Of a DNA stretch of 25,688 bases, positions 1 through 7,800 are shown piece after piece. A program made the translations under genes and the position numbers. Source of the stretch: CAYYVJ01 sp964475115 (lineage in GTDB: Bacteria; Bacillota; Clostridia; Lachnospirales; Lachnospiraceae); assembly GCA_964475115.1 (NCBI GenBank), contig CAYYVJ010000022.1, forward strand, positions 1 through 25,688, read 5' to 3'. Position 1 is the first letter of the stretch; every line of letters begins with the position of its first letter. The notes beneath the pieces are model-generated. The model saw nothing but the letters and a program-made list of their open reading frames with translations. It ran no database searches and had not been told where the DNA came from.

Positions 1-30
1 AAATCAAGGTAATTTATACTTTTTTAATTT

Positions 31-375
31 TTAGTTGCCTAGGCAATATATGTTAGCGATAGGAATCGTAAACATAAATCCTGCTCCTGAACCCACTTCC
101 TCTCCTATAAGTTCTTTAACAGCATGAACGGTTTTTTCAAGGAGTTCCTGGTTATCAATTACGGTGAATATGGTTTTGTTATAAGGATGGGATTCATCTA
201 AAATAGATTTCAAGAACCCAAATAGTGGAACATTCCTAATTTCACTATTTACAATCGCACTTCCCATACCTTGACTCTCTAAAATAGTCGCGCCACCAAC
301 ACCAATATCTACAAACTTAGTTAAAATTTCTTCTAGATAATCCACTTCATTTAGAACTATAAATAATACATGCAT
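31..375 (-). CDS. PII-like small signalling protein, partner of the antiporter
   Basis: A 114-residue protein of the length and pattern of a PII-like (ferredoxin-fold) regulator: a beta-strand start (MHVLFIVLN), an alternating alpha/beta pattern, a loop near residues 35-50, and a Gly-rich C-terminal segment (GSGAGFMF) ending in a short strand. It lacks the classical GlnB T-loop signature with its modifiable tyrosine, so it is PII-like and not a canonical nitrogen PII. ATG start with a GGTG-type ribosome binding site. It begins only 16 bases after the antiporter stop, so both genes are probably on one mRNA under the c-di-AMP riboswitch. Inference: it may bind a nucleotide and gate the antiporter, which has no RCK/TrkA domain of its own. 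The family call is moderate; the ligand is unknown. Confidence 0.65.
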   Translation of the reverse strand: MHVLFIVLNEVDYLEEILTKFVDIGVGGATILESQGMGSAIVNSEIRNVPLFGFLKSILDESHPYNKTIFTVIDNQELLEKTVHAVKELIGEEVGSGAGFMFTIPIANIYCLGN

Positions 376-391
376 GATATCACCGCTCTTT

Positions 392-1627
392 CTATAAATT
401 TGAATTTGTAATTACAGCTACAGGTTTGTTTCTTTTCTTTTTGCTATTTACTTTTTCTAGCCCATTTATTTCTCCTGCCTTTTCAATGGATATCTTAGCA
501 AAGACAGGGCCTGATACTTCATAAATTAATATGCTAAACATTATGATAGTGGTAATGGCAACCGAATATTCTGGAAGTTGTTGACGTACCAAAACGGAAA
601 GACCAATGGATATTCCACCTTGTGGTAATAAGGCTAGTCCTAAATATTTTCTTACTGCCTCATCTGCTTTCACTGATTTTGCACCTACATAGGCTCCAAA
701 TATTTTTCCACCCGCTCTAGCCATTACATAAGCTATACCTAGTGCTCCAACAGACACAAGGATGCCTAGATCAAGACTTGCTCCCGCCAATGTGAAAAAT
801 AATACATATACTACTGGAGCAAAATTATTCACCGCACCAAATACCCGCTTAGAATTTTTCTTTAAATTTACCAGGGTAGCTCCCATTAAAATATTGGTAA
901 GTAATGGTGAAAATCCTAACATCATAGATAGACCTGTTGCGATTCCAATTGCAGCCAATGATATTACTTGTACTTCCTCATGATCTTTTGCTCTTTTTAC
1001 AACAAATACAAGAAGTAAACCAAGTAAAATTCCTAATATAATCGAGCCACCTATTTCAATGATTGGTTCAGATAACATTCGAAAGAAAGAATGCTCTGCT
1101 ACACCAACGGACAATTTAGCTACTGACATTGCAATACCAAATGCAATAATACCAAAAACATCATCTAGAGCAACGACTGGTAAAATTGTTTTGGTTAAAG
1201 GTCCATGAGCTTTATATTGCTGTATTACCAATAACGTTGCAGCAGGTGCTGTAGCTGCTGACATTGATGCAATTACAATACTAAATCCAAACGGTTGCTG
1301 AAACACATAATACATCATAAAAAATACAACTACAATAGCCCCTACTACTTCTGCTAAGGTTATGATTATGATTGATTTCCCAAGTTTCTTCATATCACTA
1401 ATAACAAATTCACTTCCAATGCTGAAGGCTATAATCGCCAACGCAAATTCACTAATGATAGAAAAAGAGCCTGATTCTGAAGCAGTAATAAAATTACTTA
1501 AAGATGGCCCAAGAAATAATCCTGCAACCAAATAACCTGATACATTTGGAAGTTTACATATTTTTGCAATCTTACCTCCAATATACCCAATCACTAAAAC
1601 AATACTAATTTTAAAAAGTACATCCAA
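392..1627 (-). CDS. CPA2/Kef-type cation:proton antiporter
   Basis: A 411-residue integral membrane protein with about 11-12 hydrophobic segments, matching the Na+/H+ exchanger domain of monovalent cation:proton antiporters. Visible motifs are TAPAATLL (about residues 126-133) and ALDDVFGI (about 153-160); the paired Asp residues 155-156 sit where CPA2 transporters carry their ion-binding acidic residues. The protein ends soon after the last membrane segment with a basic tail and lacks the TrkA-N/TrkA-C regulatory domains of longer Kef proteins. The start is a TTG at 1625-1627, chosen because AGGGAGGA lies about 7 bases upstream; a nearby ATG is out of frame. A c-di-AMP riboswitch in its leader suggests K+ (or Na+) homeostasis. 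K+/H+ versus Na+/H+ specificity cannot be read from the sequence. Confidence 0.88.
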   Translation of the reverse strand: MDVLFKISIVLVIGYIGGKIAKICKLPNVSGYLVAGLFLGPSLSNFITASESGSFSIISEFALAIIAFSIGSEFVISDMKKLGKSIIIITLAEVVGAIVVVFFMMYYVFQQPFGFSIVIASMSAATAPAATLLVIQQYKAHGPLTKTILPVVALDDVFGIIAFGIAMSVAKLSVGVAEHSFFRMLSEPIIEIGGSIILGILLGLLLVFVVKRAKDHEEVQVISLAAIGIATGLSMMLGFSPLLTNILMGATLVNLKKNSKRVFGAVNNFAPVVYVLFFTLAGASLDLGILVSVGALGIAYVMARAGGKIFGAYVGAKSVKADEAVRKYLGLALLPQGGISIGLSVLVRQQLPEYSVAITTIIMFSILIYEVSGPVFAKISIEKAGEINGLEKVNSKKKRNKPVAVITNSNL

Positions 1628-1680
1628 TTTAAGTCCTCCCTGTAAGATAGTAATAAAATATTTTTAGAAACGACAAAAGA

Positions 1681-1718
1681 GCGTATAAATGACTTTTATA
1701 TAAAGTCAAATCATACGC
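1681..1718 (-). terminator. Riboswitch-coupled intrinsic terminator
   Basis: A 38-base hairpin between the aptamer and the antiporter start. Outer arms GCGTAT/ATACGC and inner arms TGACTTT/AAAGTCA close on a short AT loop. On the minus strand it is followed by TCTTTTG, a modest U-tract. Its 5' arm directly follows the aptamer's 3' end, the usual arrangement for a riboswitch expression platform. In known ydaO leaders ligand binding favours termination; that this one behaves the same way is inferred. Confidence 0.75.
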
Positions 1719-1838
1719 GCTTGGTGCACTCCTGCGAGGTTAGCTGACGGGTTAGGGCGCCCAAATCGCCCTTCCTAAAAATAAGATTCACCCCAAAAAA
1801 TCGGGTCCCCCACTCCTGTTTGGTATTAGGAGATATCT
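1719..1838 (-). promoter_or_regulatory. c-di-AMP riboswitch (ydaO/yuaA class)
   Basis: On the minus strand the leader shows the conserved blocks of the ydaO-yuaA aptamer in the right order: GGGGGACCC (1803-1811), GGGGTGAATC (1785-1794), a short GGGCG/CGCCC stem, then CCCGTCAGCTAACCTCGC (to about 1733). The class senses cyclic di-AMP and typically controls K+ transport, osmolyte and cell-wall genes. It lies between a predicted promoter and the antiporter start, so it should control the antiporter and the PII-like gene. Aptamer edges are approximate because the P1 pairing was not folded by computer. Confidence 0.92.
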
Positions 1839-1844
1839 TTGTAT

Positions 1845-1873
1845 AAGATACCATGTACTCATTATTCTGTCAA
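1845..1873 (-). promoter_or_regulatory. Predicted sigma-A promoter of the riboswitch-antiporter unit
   Basis: TTGACA (minus strand, 1868-1873), a 17-base spacer and TATCTT (1845-1850). The predicted transcript start near 1838 coincides with the 5' edge of the aptamer, which supports the assignment. It lies just downstream of the NYN gene stop, so the transporter unit has its own promoter. Confidence 0.65.
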
Positions 1874-1896
1874 ATCAGCTCTCAAAACCTTAATAT

Positions 1897-2652
1897 TTAT
1901 CTTTTTACTCTATTTTTAATATAATAACTTATTTTTGAGTTTCCAACCTTTCGTGGTTGTGTATCAAATTCTTTTAAAGCCTTAATTAAAGAAGAAAGTT
2001 TAGAATAACCGTAGTTTCTTGTATCAAAATCAGGGTATCTCTTATTTAGCTTGTCCCCTACTTTTCCTAAATTCGCCCAACCATCCTCATCAGAACTTTC
2101 TGTTATTATAAGCTTAATAGAACGGATTAATTCTTCTTTATTTGCCACATCTTCTTTTAGTTGTTGTGGCTTAACTTGCTTTTCATTGGTCTTTATTTCA
2201 TTTCCATTCTCTTCATCTAGCGCTAACACTTCTAGATATTTAAACTTTTCACAAGCAGCAATAAAAGGTTTTGGAGTTTTTTGTTCTCCCATACCAATTA
2301 CGTACATCCCAGACTCACGTAACCTAGATGCTAATTTTGTAAAATCGCTATCACTAGAAACAATACAAAAACCCTCCACATTTTCTGAATATAGAATGTC
2401 CATCGCATCTATAATTAATGCTGAATCTGTTGCATTCTTCCCCGTAGTATAGCTATATTGTTGAATAGGAGTAATGGAATAGTTTAATAAGACAACTTTC
2501 CATGACGCCAGCTGGGGTTTCGTCCAATCTCCATATATTCTTTTATACGTAGGCGTTCCATGATTAGATATTTCATCGAATATATGCTTAATATACTTTT
2601 CTGATACATTATCTGCATCTATCAAAACTGCGATTCGTTTATCATTTTCCAT
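1897..2652 (-). CDS. NYN-domain (PIN-like) protein with C-terminal LOTUS/OST-HTH domain
   Basis: A 251-residue soluble protein. Residues about 5-145 match the NYN/LabA-DUF88 fold, a PIN-like metal-dependent RNase fold: acidic positions are IDADN (D12, D14), ATDSALIIDAMD (D76, D82) and SSDSDF (D101, D103). A charged linker (about 146-170) follows, then about 172-245 reads as an OST-HTH/LOTUS domain (GWANLGKVGDKL, YGYSKLSSLI), a putative RNA-binding winged helix. All expected acidic residues are present, so an active nuclease is plausible, but the substrate is unknown. ATG start with AAGGAG just upstream. The gene has its own promoter, and I see no hairpin terminator before the next promoter. 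Confidence 0.85.
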   Translation of the reverse strand: MENDKRIAVLIDADNVSEKYIKHIFDEISNHGTPTYKRIYGDWTKPQLASWKVVLLNYSITPIQQYSYTTGKNATDSALIIDAMDILYSENVEGFCIVSSDSDFTKLASRLRESGMYVIGMGEQKTPKPFIAACEKFKYLEVLALDEENGNEIKTNEKQVKPQQLKEDVANKEELIRSIKLIITESSDEDGWANLGKVGDKLNKRYPDFDTRNYGYSKLSSLIKALKEFDTQPRKVGNSKISYYIKNRVKR

Positions 2653-2680
2653 ACCTATCTCCTTTTTTATCTTTATGTAT

Positions 2681-2708
2681 ATTATACCAACTTTAAAAAA
2701 AATGGCAA
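2681..2708 (-). promoter_or_regulatory. Predicted promoter of the NYN-LOTUS gene
   Basis: TTGCCA (2703-2708 on the minus strand), a 16-base spacer and a consensus TATAAT (2681-2686), ending about 29 bases from the ATG at 2652. Confidence 0.6.
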
Positions 2709-2735
2709 CAAAAGTATTTTAATATGAGATAAGAC

Positions 2736-2866
2736 TTATAGCTCAGTTTCAATATCTTCTGATGATATGTGGTTACGGAATTCATTTACAGAAATTCCTT
2801 AACACCAGGATATACTCTTTCTATTACATATTCTCTACTCTCATTATCAAAATATCCATATTTCAT
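2736..2866 (-). pseudogene. Remnant of a GH94 (cellobiose/chitobiose phosphorylase-like) gene
   Basis: A short frame opens with ATG at 2864-2866, behind an AAGGTG-like ribosome binding site, and encodes MKYGYFDNESREYVIER. This closely resembles the well-known N-terminus of GH94 phosphorylases (MKYGYFDN..REYVI.RP), recalled from family knowledge. The likeness stops after about 17 codons and the frame ends at 2786; a +1 shift leads to another short frame ending at 2736 that I do not recognise. The rest of the expected roughly 800-residue enzyme is absent. It lies divergently from the AraC gene, the usual position of a sugar-utilisation target, so it may be what remains of a deleted locus. An unrelated micropeptide is the main alternative. 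Confidence 0.5.
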
Positions 2867-2957
2867 ACGTAAACACACCTTCAAATATTCTATACTTTTA
2901 TTATAAATAGCTTTTACTTACTAGGGAATTGCAAAGTATGTGAATATTTGATTATTA

Positions 2958-2986
2958 TTGCGAATCAAACTTAAATGTTGTATAGT
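2958..2986 (+). promoter_or_regulatory. Predicted promoter of the AraC-family regulator
   Basis: TTGCGA (2958-2963), a 17-base spacer and TATAGT (2981-2986), about 35 bases before the ATG at 3022. Spacing is ideal and both boxes are near consensus. Confidence 0.6.
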
Positions 2987-3021
2987 AAAGAGAGTAATTA
3001 TTTTTTAGTGAGGTGAAAACA

Positions 3022-3870
3022 ATGTACAATAGTCGTTATGACATCACATATACAGACCTTAATCCCACGGTCTTATTTATTAACAAAAGAACGATGTCTC
3101 AAAATTCCTCCTATCATGATCATGACTTCACAGAAATAACTTATGTTTTATCTGGCAAAGGGAAATACCTTGTAGAAGGAAAGTATTATGATGTTCAAGC
3201 AGGGGATTTGATTTTATGTAATCCTGGTGTTCATCACCATAATATTGTGATTGATTCAGAAGCACCTACCATTGAATTTTTTGCAGGGTTTACTGACTTT
3301 CAATTTAAGGACATGCCACCAAACTCCATCATATTAGAAGAAAACAGCTATCTTATGCGTACTGACACTGAGTTAAAGCAAAATCTATCTAAGTTATGCT
3401 ACTCCATGTTAGCTGAAAATGAGAGCCACCAAGTCGGAAAGTATTTTATGCTTAAATCTTATTTGATACAATTTCTTCTTTTAGTTATACGACAGAATAT
3501 AGAACCCACTCCTAACCTTGAAGGTCGTAACTTCGAATCTCATTATAAAGGTTATGTGGTAAATCAGATTATAGATTACTTAGATGAAAACTATAATGAA
3601 AAAGTTTCATTAGATAGGATTGCTCGAAATATGTACTTAAGTCCTGTTTATATTTCAAAAATATTCAAAGAAGAAACAGGCGAATCACCCATTAATTATT
3701 TGATTAAAATCCGTTTAGAAAAAGCAAAAGATATGTTAGAAGCAGCTGATTCCCAAAGTATTAAAAAAATTGCTAATACTGTTGGTTACGACGATGCCTA
3801 TCACTTTAGTAAGCTCTTCAAAAAATATTATGGAATATCTCCTTCTCATTACAGAAATAAGCTTTCTTAA
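3022..3870 (+). CDS. AraC/XylS-family transcriptional regulator with cupin sensor domain
   Basis: A 282-residue regulator. The N-terminal part (about 30-100) is a cupin-type sensor domain (HDHDFTEITYVLSGKG, then AGDLILCNPGVHHHN). The C-terminal 100 residues carry two helix-turn-helix motifs: VSLDRIARNMYLSPVYISKIFKEE (about 195-217), then IKKIANTVGYDDAYHFSKLFKK with the family's GISPSHYR ending. An upstream in-frame GTG at 3013 is possible, but it overlaps the GAGGTG ribosome binding site, which sits 6 bases before the ATG at 3022, so the ATG is preferred. AraC proteins with this layout usually control neighbouring carbohydrate genes; the only candidate here is the GH94-like remnant. Its stop is one base from the convergent recombinase stop. 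Confidence 0.9.
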   Translation: MYNSRYDITYTDLNPTVLFINKRTMSQNSSYHDHDFTEITYVLSGKGKYLVEGKYYDVQAGDLILCNPGVHHHNIVIDSEAPTIEFFAGFTDFQFKDMPPNSIILEENSYLMRTDTELKQNLSKLCYSMLAENESHQVGKYFMLKSYLIQFLLLVIRQNIEPTPNLEGRNFESHYKGYVVNQIIDYLDENYNEKVSLDRIARNMYLSPVYISKIFKEETGESPINYLIKIRLEKAKDMLEAADSQSIKKIANTVGYDDAYHFSKLFKKYYGISPSHYRNKLS

Positions 3871-3871
3871 C

Positions 3872-4804
3872 TTAATTTTTACACCTCTTTTTTCGAAGGT
3901 CTTTTACTTGCAAGTATAGACCCTTCGAAATAATAGGCTCATGGTTATTCTCTAGAATAACCCATTCTTTTTTTGGTGTTATTACCATTTTTTTGCTTTT
4001 ATAACTCACCTTTTTTTCACGTCCTTGAATAAGGCAGCCTGTATAAGTCCTATTTTCTAGAATTCTTTTTATGGTTGACGTACTCCAAATACCCGATTCT
4101 AATATGCCAGACCTTGCTCTAGCATTTCTATAAGCCAACCCCTTACTTTGCTTGTAAAAAGTAGGCGTTAATATCTTTTCTTCTGTCAATGTTTCTCCTA
4201 TATCACGAATAGAAAACCCATTGATATACAGATTATATATTCTTCTAACCACCTGAGCAGCTTCCTCATCTATCACCAATTTATGCCTGTCAACAGGATC
4301 TTTTTTATAGCCATAACAAGCAAAGGAGCCGATAAATTGCCCCGACTCCATTTTTCTCCTTAAGACCTTACGAATGTTTTCGGATAAATCTTCGCTATAC
4401 CACTCATTTATTAATCCATTAATCTGTCTTATTTTCTTATTACCTAAAATCCTTGTATCACCATTGTCTATAATACTAATAAATCCTATACCCAATAAAG
4501 GAAATAGTCCGTGAATATATCTTTCCACTAATTCCATATCTCTAGTAAAGCGGGATTGAGACTTACAAATAATAAAGTCAAATTTTTTAGTCTTTGCATC
4601 CTTTATCATTCTATTAAACTCAGGTCGTTCTCTGTCTAGGCCACTATAATCATCATCTACATATATATTATAAATGGAATAGCCCCTTGACATCGCATAA
4701 TCCACCAACATAAGTTTTTGATTTTGAATACTTTCACTCTCTTGCTTGTAATCCTTATCTTGATCTTCTTTTGATATTCTGCAATAAAGAGCTGCCCTCT
4801 CCAC
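3872..4804 (-). CDS. Serine recombinase (resolvase/invertase family), C-terminally short
   Basis: A 310-residue site-specific recombinase. The N-terminal resolvase catalytic domain (about 3-150) has the nucleophile serine in YCRIS (S11) and the active-site arginines in SQSRFTRD (R85, R88). A Recombinase DNA-binding domain follows (about 160-280; ACYGYKKD, GFSIRDIGETL, WSTSTIKRILENRTYTG). It stops right after this domain, so the zinc-ribbon and coiled-coil that complete typical large serine recombinases of 450 or more residues are missing. GTG start, supported by GGGAGA about 6 bases upstream. No other mobile-element gene is nearby, and the neighbouring AraC stop is only one base away. It may be a mobile-element relic or a compact stand-alone recombinase; activity is uncertain. 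Confidence 0.8.
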   Translation of the reverse strand: MERAALYCRISKEDQDKDYKQESESIQNQKLMLVDYAMSRGYSIYNIYVDDDYSGLDRERPEFNRMIKDAKTKKFDFIICKSQSRFTRDMELVERYIHGLFPLLGIGFISIIDNGDTRILGNKKIRQINGLINEWYSEDLSENIRKVLRRKMESGQFIGSFACYGYKKDPVDRHKLVIDEEAAQVVRRIYNLYINGFSIRDIGETLTEEKILTPTFYKQSKGLAYRNARARSGILESGIWSTSTIKRILENRTYTGCLIQGREKKVSYKSKKMVITPKKEWVILENNHEPIISKGLYLQVKDLRKKRCKN

Positions 4805-4846
4805 TTAGATTCTCCCAGATTTATACTTAATGTAATATATGAAAAA

Positions 4847-7800
4847 CTAACCTATATCATTCACCTTAATCTCTTTAGAAAGACTAAAGGAATAAAGTAT
4901 CATTTCTTTTACATTCCTTCCTGTTATCTGCTCTAGTGCTTTTTTATAATACTTAAATTGGGCTCGGTATCTTGAAAGAAGCACTTCTTCTTGCCCCTCT
5001 TCTGCATAATCTGTTTTGTAGTCCACTAAAACAAGGCCATCTTCCTCTTCAAAAAATACATCAATTACTCCTTGAATAAGTATTAGCTCATCACTATCAT
5101 AATCTTCATCAAATTCTGTGGCCTTCACTCCAAAGACAAATTGTTGCTCTTTATGCAAACTACCATTTTCAAATGCTACTGCCATACGCTTTCTTAATGA
5201 AGAGTTAGAAAATTGATATAGTTTATTCACATGTAAAACCTTTGCGGACTCTTTTGAAAGCTTTCCTTTTTGAACAAGTGTCTCAATAACATTTTCAATC
5301 TTTTCTACAGTAAAGTTCACAGAAAAATCTAATGCTTCTAAAACAGTATGATACGCCGTTCCTCTATCTGCTCCAGTTTCTTCTTGTTCTCCATATAAGA
5401 ATTTAGGTAAAATAGCTTCTGGCTCCTGAAATAGATAATTACTCTCTTCATCCATTCCCATACTTAATTTTTTAATTTCTGAAACAGATAATTTTGTCTG
5501 CATGCTTCCTTCTTTTTTAAAGCCATAGACAAAAGAAAATCTTTTTTCTATTTCCTCTTTTATATCCTGATCATATACCATATCTTTATCCCAATTTAGT
5601 AAAGTATCCTTTTTTAAATAAGTTACTTCTTGACCCAACTTCTCCATTTCAATTACTTCCATTGGATTGATTTCTTTTATTTCACAAGTATCCACTGAAA
5701 TGGCAGGTACAATCCAATCCAAAAAATTATCTGCAGTAGACAAAACAGAATAAGCTAATTTATCAGTGGCTGTTTTATTTGCCTCCCATTTTTTTCTTTT
5801 ATCTTCTAATTTCGCTACTGTTCCAGTCATAATCAATTTTTCTTTTGCCCTAGTCAGATCTACATAAAGAACTCTAAGCTCTTCTCCTAGATTTTCTAAG
5901 CGTAAACTTTGCTGCAAAGCCTTTTTTATTAACGTAGGTGACTTAATACGGTTTTCATAATCCACAAAGTCAGCACCTATCCCATAGTCTGGATGAATTA
6001 CTAACTTACTATTAACATCTTGCTGATTAAATTTCTTACCCAAACCTGAGGCAAATACAATCGGAAATTCAAGTCCTTTACTTTTGTGAATGCTCATAAT
6101 TCGCACTGTATTATCATTTCCTCCAATTAGGCTGACTTCCCCAAAATCCACATCATACTTTTGCAACTTTTCTATATAGCGAATAAAATGAAAGAGTCCC
6201 CTATAACTGGTTCCTTCAAAGGCAATGGCTTTTTCTACTAAAACATCTAAATTGGCTCTGCGTTTTCCTCCAGCTGGCATAGCCGCCGTATAAAGCCTAT
6301 AGTCAGTCTTTTCTAATACATGGACAATCAAATCATGAATTGCCGTGTAGGGCACCATATCTCGAAATTCTTCTAACTCCGTCAAAAAAACTTGAATGCT
6401 TTCTTTTAAATTTAACTCTTTGCCCATTTCAGCATATTTCTTTACCGCATCATATAATGGTAACTTTGGAAACTCTATCTTAATGTGTGCCAGATCTTTT
6501 GTAGAGATTCCTACCATAGGAGATCTTAGTATTCCCGCCAATGGTATCTCTTGAGAAGGATTATCAATTACTTTTAGTAAATTTAATACCGTCTGTACTT
6601 CGATTGCAGTAAAATATCCTGTTTGAGATTGTGAAAATGCAGGAATTCCTTCTTCCATCAATAAAGTAACGAAAGTATCTGCCCATCCAGAAATGGTTCG
6701 CAGCAAAATAACAATATCTTTATACTGAGCCAATCGATATGTTTGCTTTGTCTTATCCCAAACCATTAGACCTGTTTCTTCACTCGTTAATTCCTTAATA
6801 CGTTTGGCAACCACTTTTGCTTCTAATTCTATAGAGGTAAAATCTTTATCACTACTTGATGATTGATAGTTCCCTTCTTCATCTGAAATTGTTTGATCTA
6901 TTAAAATAAGTTCTGATTTTCTAACTTCTTCTGCTACATTATCTTCTTCAAAAACTGCCCCCGTATTTAATGCACTTTCAACATTGTAGTCTATATTTCC
7001 CAAATCTTTTGACATGATTTTATAGAAAATATCATTGATACTAGCCAAAACATTTTCTCTACTTCGAAAATTTTTATGAAGGTCGATTCTTTGATTACTG
7101 CTGTCAGCAGTCGTGTAAGTATTATACTTTTCCATAAATATTTCTGGCCTAGCCATTCTAAATTTATAGATACTTTGTTTCACATCACCTACCATAAATA
7201 AATTAGGTCTGTTATAGCGAGTTGACGAAACACTTGTTAATATTTCTTCCTGAACCAAATTACTGTCTTGATATTCATCTATCATGATCTCTTTGAAATT
7301 TTCGCTTAGTTCGTCTGCTACCAATGAGGGTTTTCTCATTCCAGCGTCATCGAAATCAGTAAGAATCTCTAAGGCAAAGTGCTCTAAATCATTAAAATCA
7401 ACAAGATTTCTCTCCCGTTTCTTTAAACTATAGCACTTAGCAAATTCAAGAGTCAATTCAATCAACATCTGTGTGCTAGCTCTAGTATGCTTAATATCAG
7501 AAAGCATTTCATCTAGATCTTGGTAATAGAACTGCTCTTTCATTTTTTTTAAATAATCTTTTACTAAATTACGCAAATCCTTTACTTGATTTCTTTTATC
7601 ATCTTCTACTGAGGCATCTTTTTTACTAGATAAACGTGCGAAATTAGGATTGAGCAAATAATTTCTATAGTCTTCATAAGAATTACACTTCTCCAGCTCT
7701 CTAAACAGAAGTAAATCAGAATTCAAGGCGTCTAAGTACATATAAGGGCCAGACGATTCATTTGCGATTTCTATAGACATTTCTATATATTTTTTACAAT

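Larger units (their letters stand above)
2653..3021. other. Intergenic region between the NYN and AraC genes
   Basis: A stretch of about 370 bases without an intact gene. It holds the NYN promoter (minus strand), the GH94-like remnant, and the AraC promoter and ribosome binding site. I see no strong terminator, RNA gene or mobile-element ends here. The part from about 2870 to 2950 is AT-rich with no recognisable content. Confidence 0.6.

Noticed and set aside
3892..3932. Hairpin as a transcription terminator between the converging AraC and recombinase genes
   Set aside because: On neither strand is the stem followed by a U-tract, and it lies inside the recombinase coding sequence.
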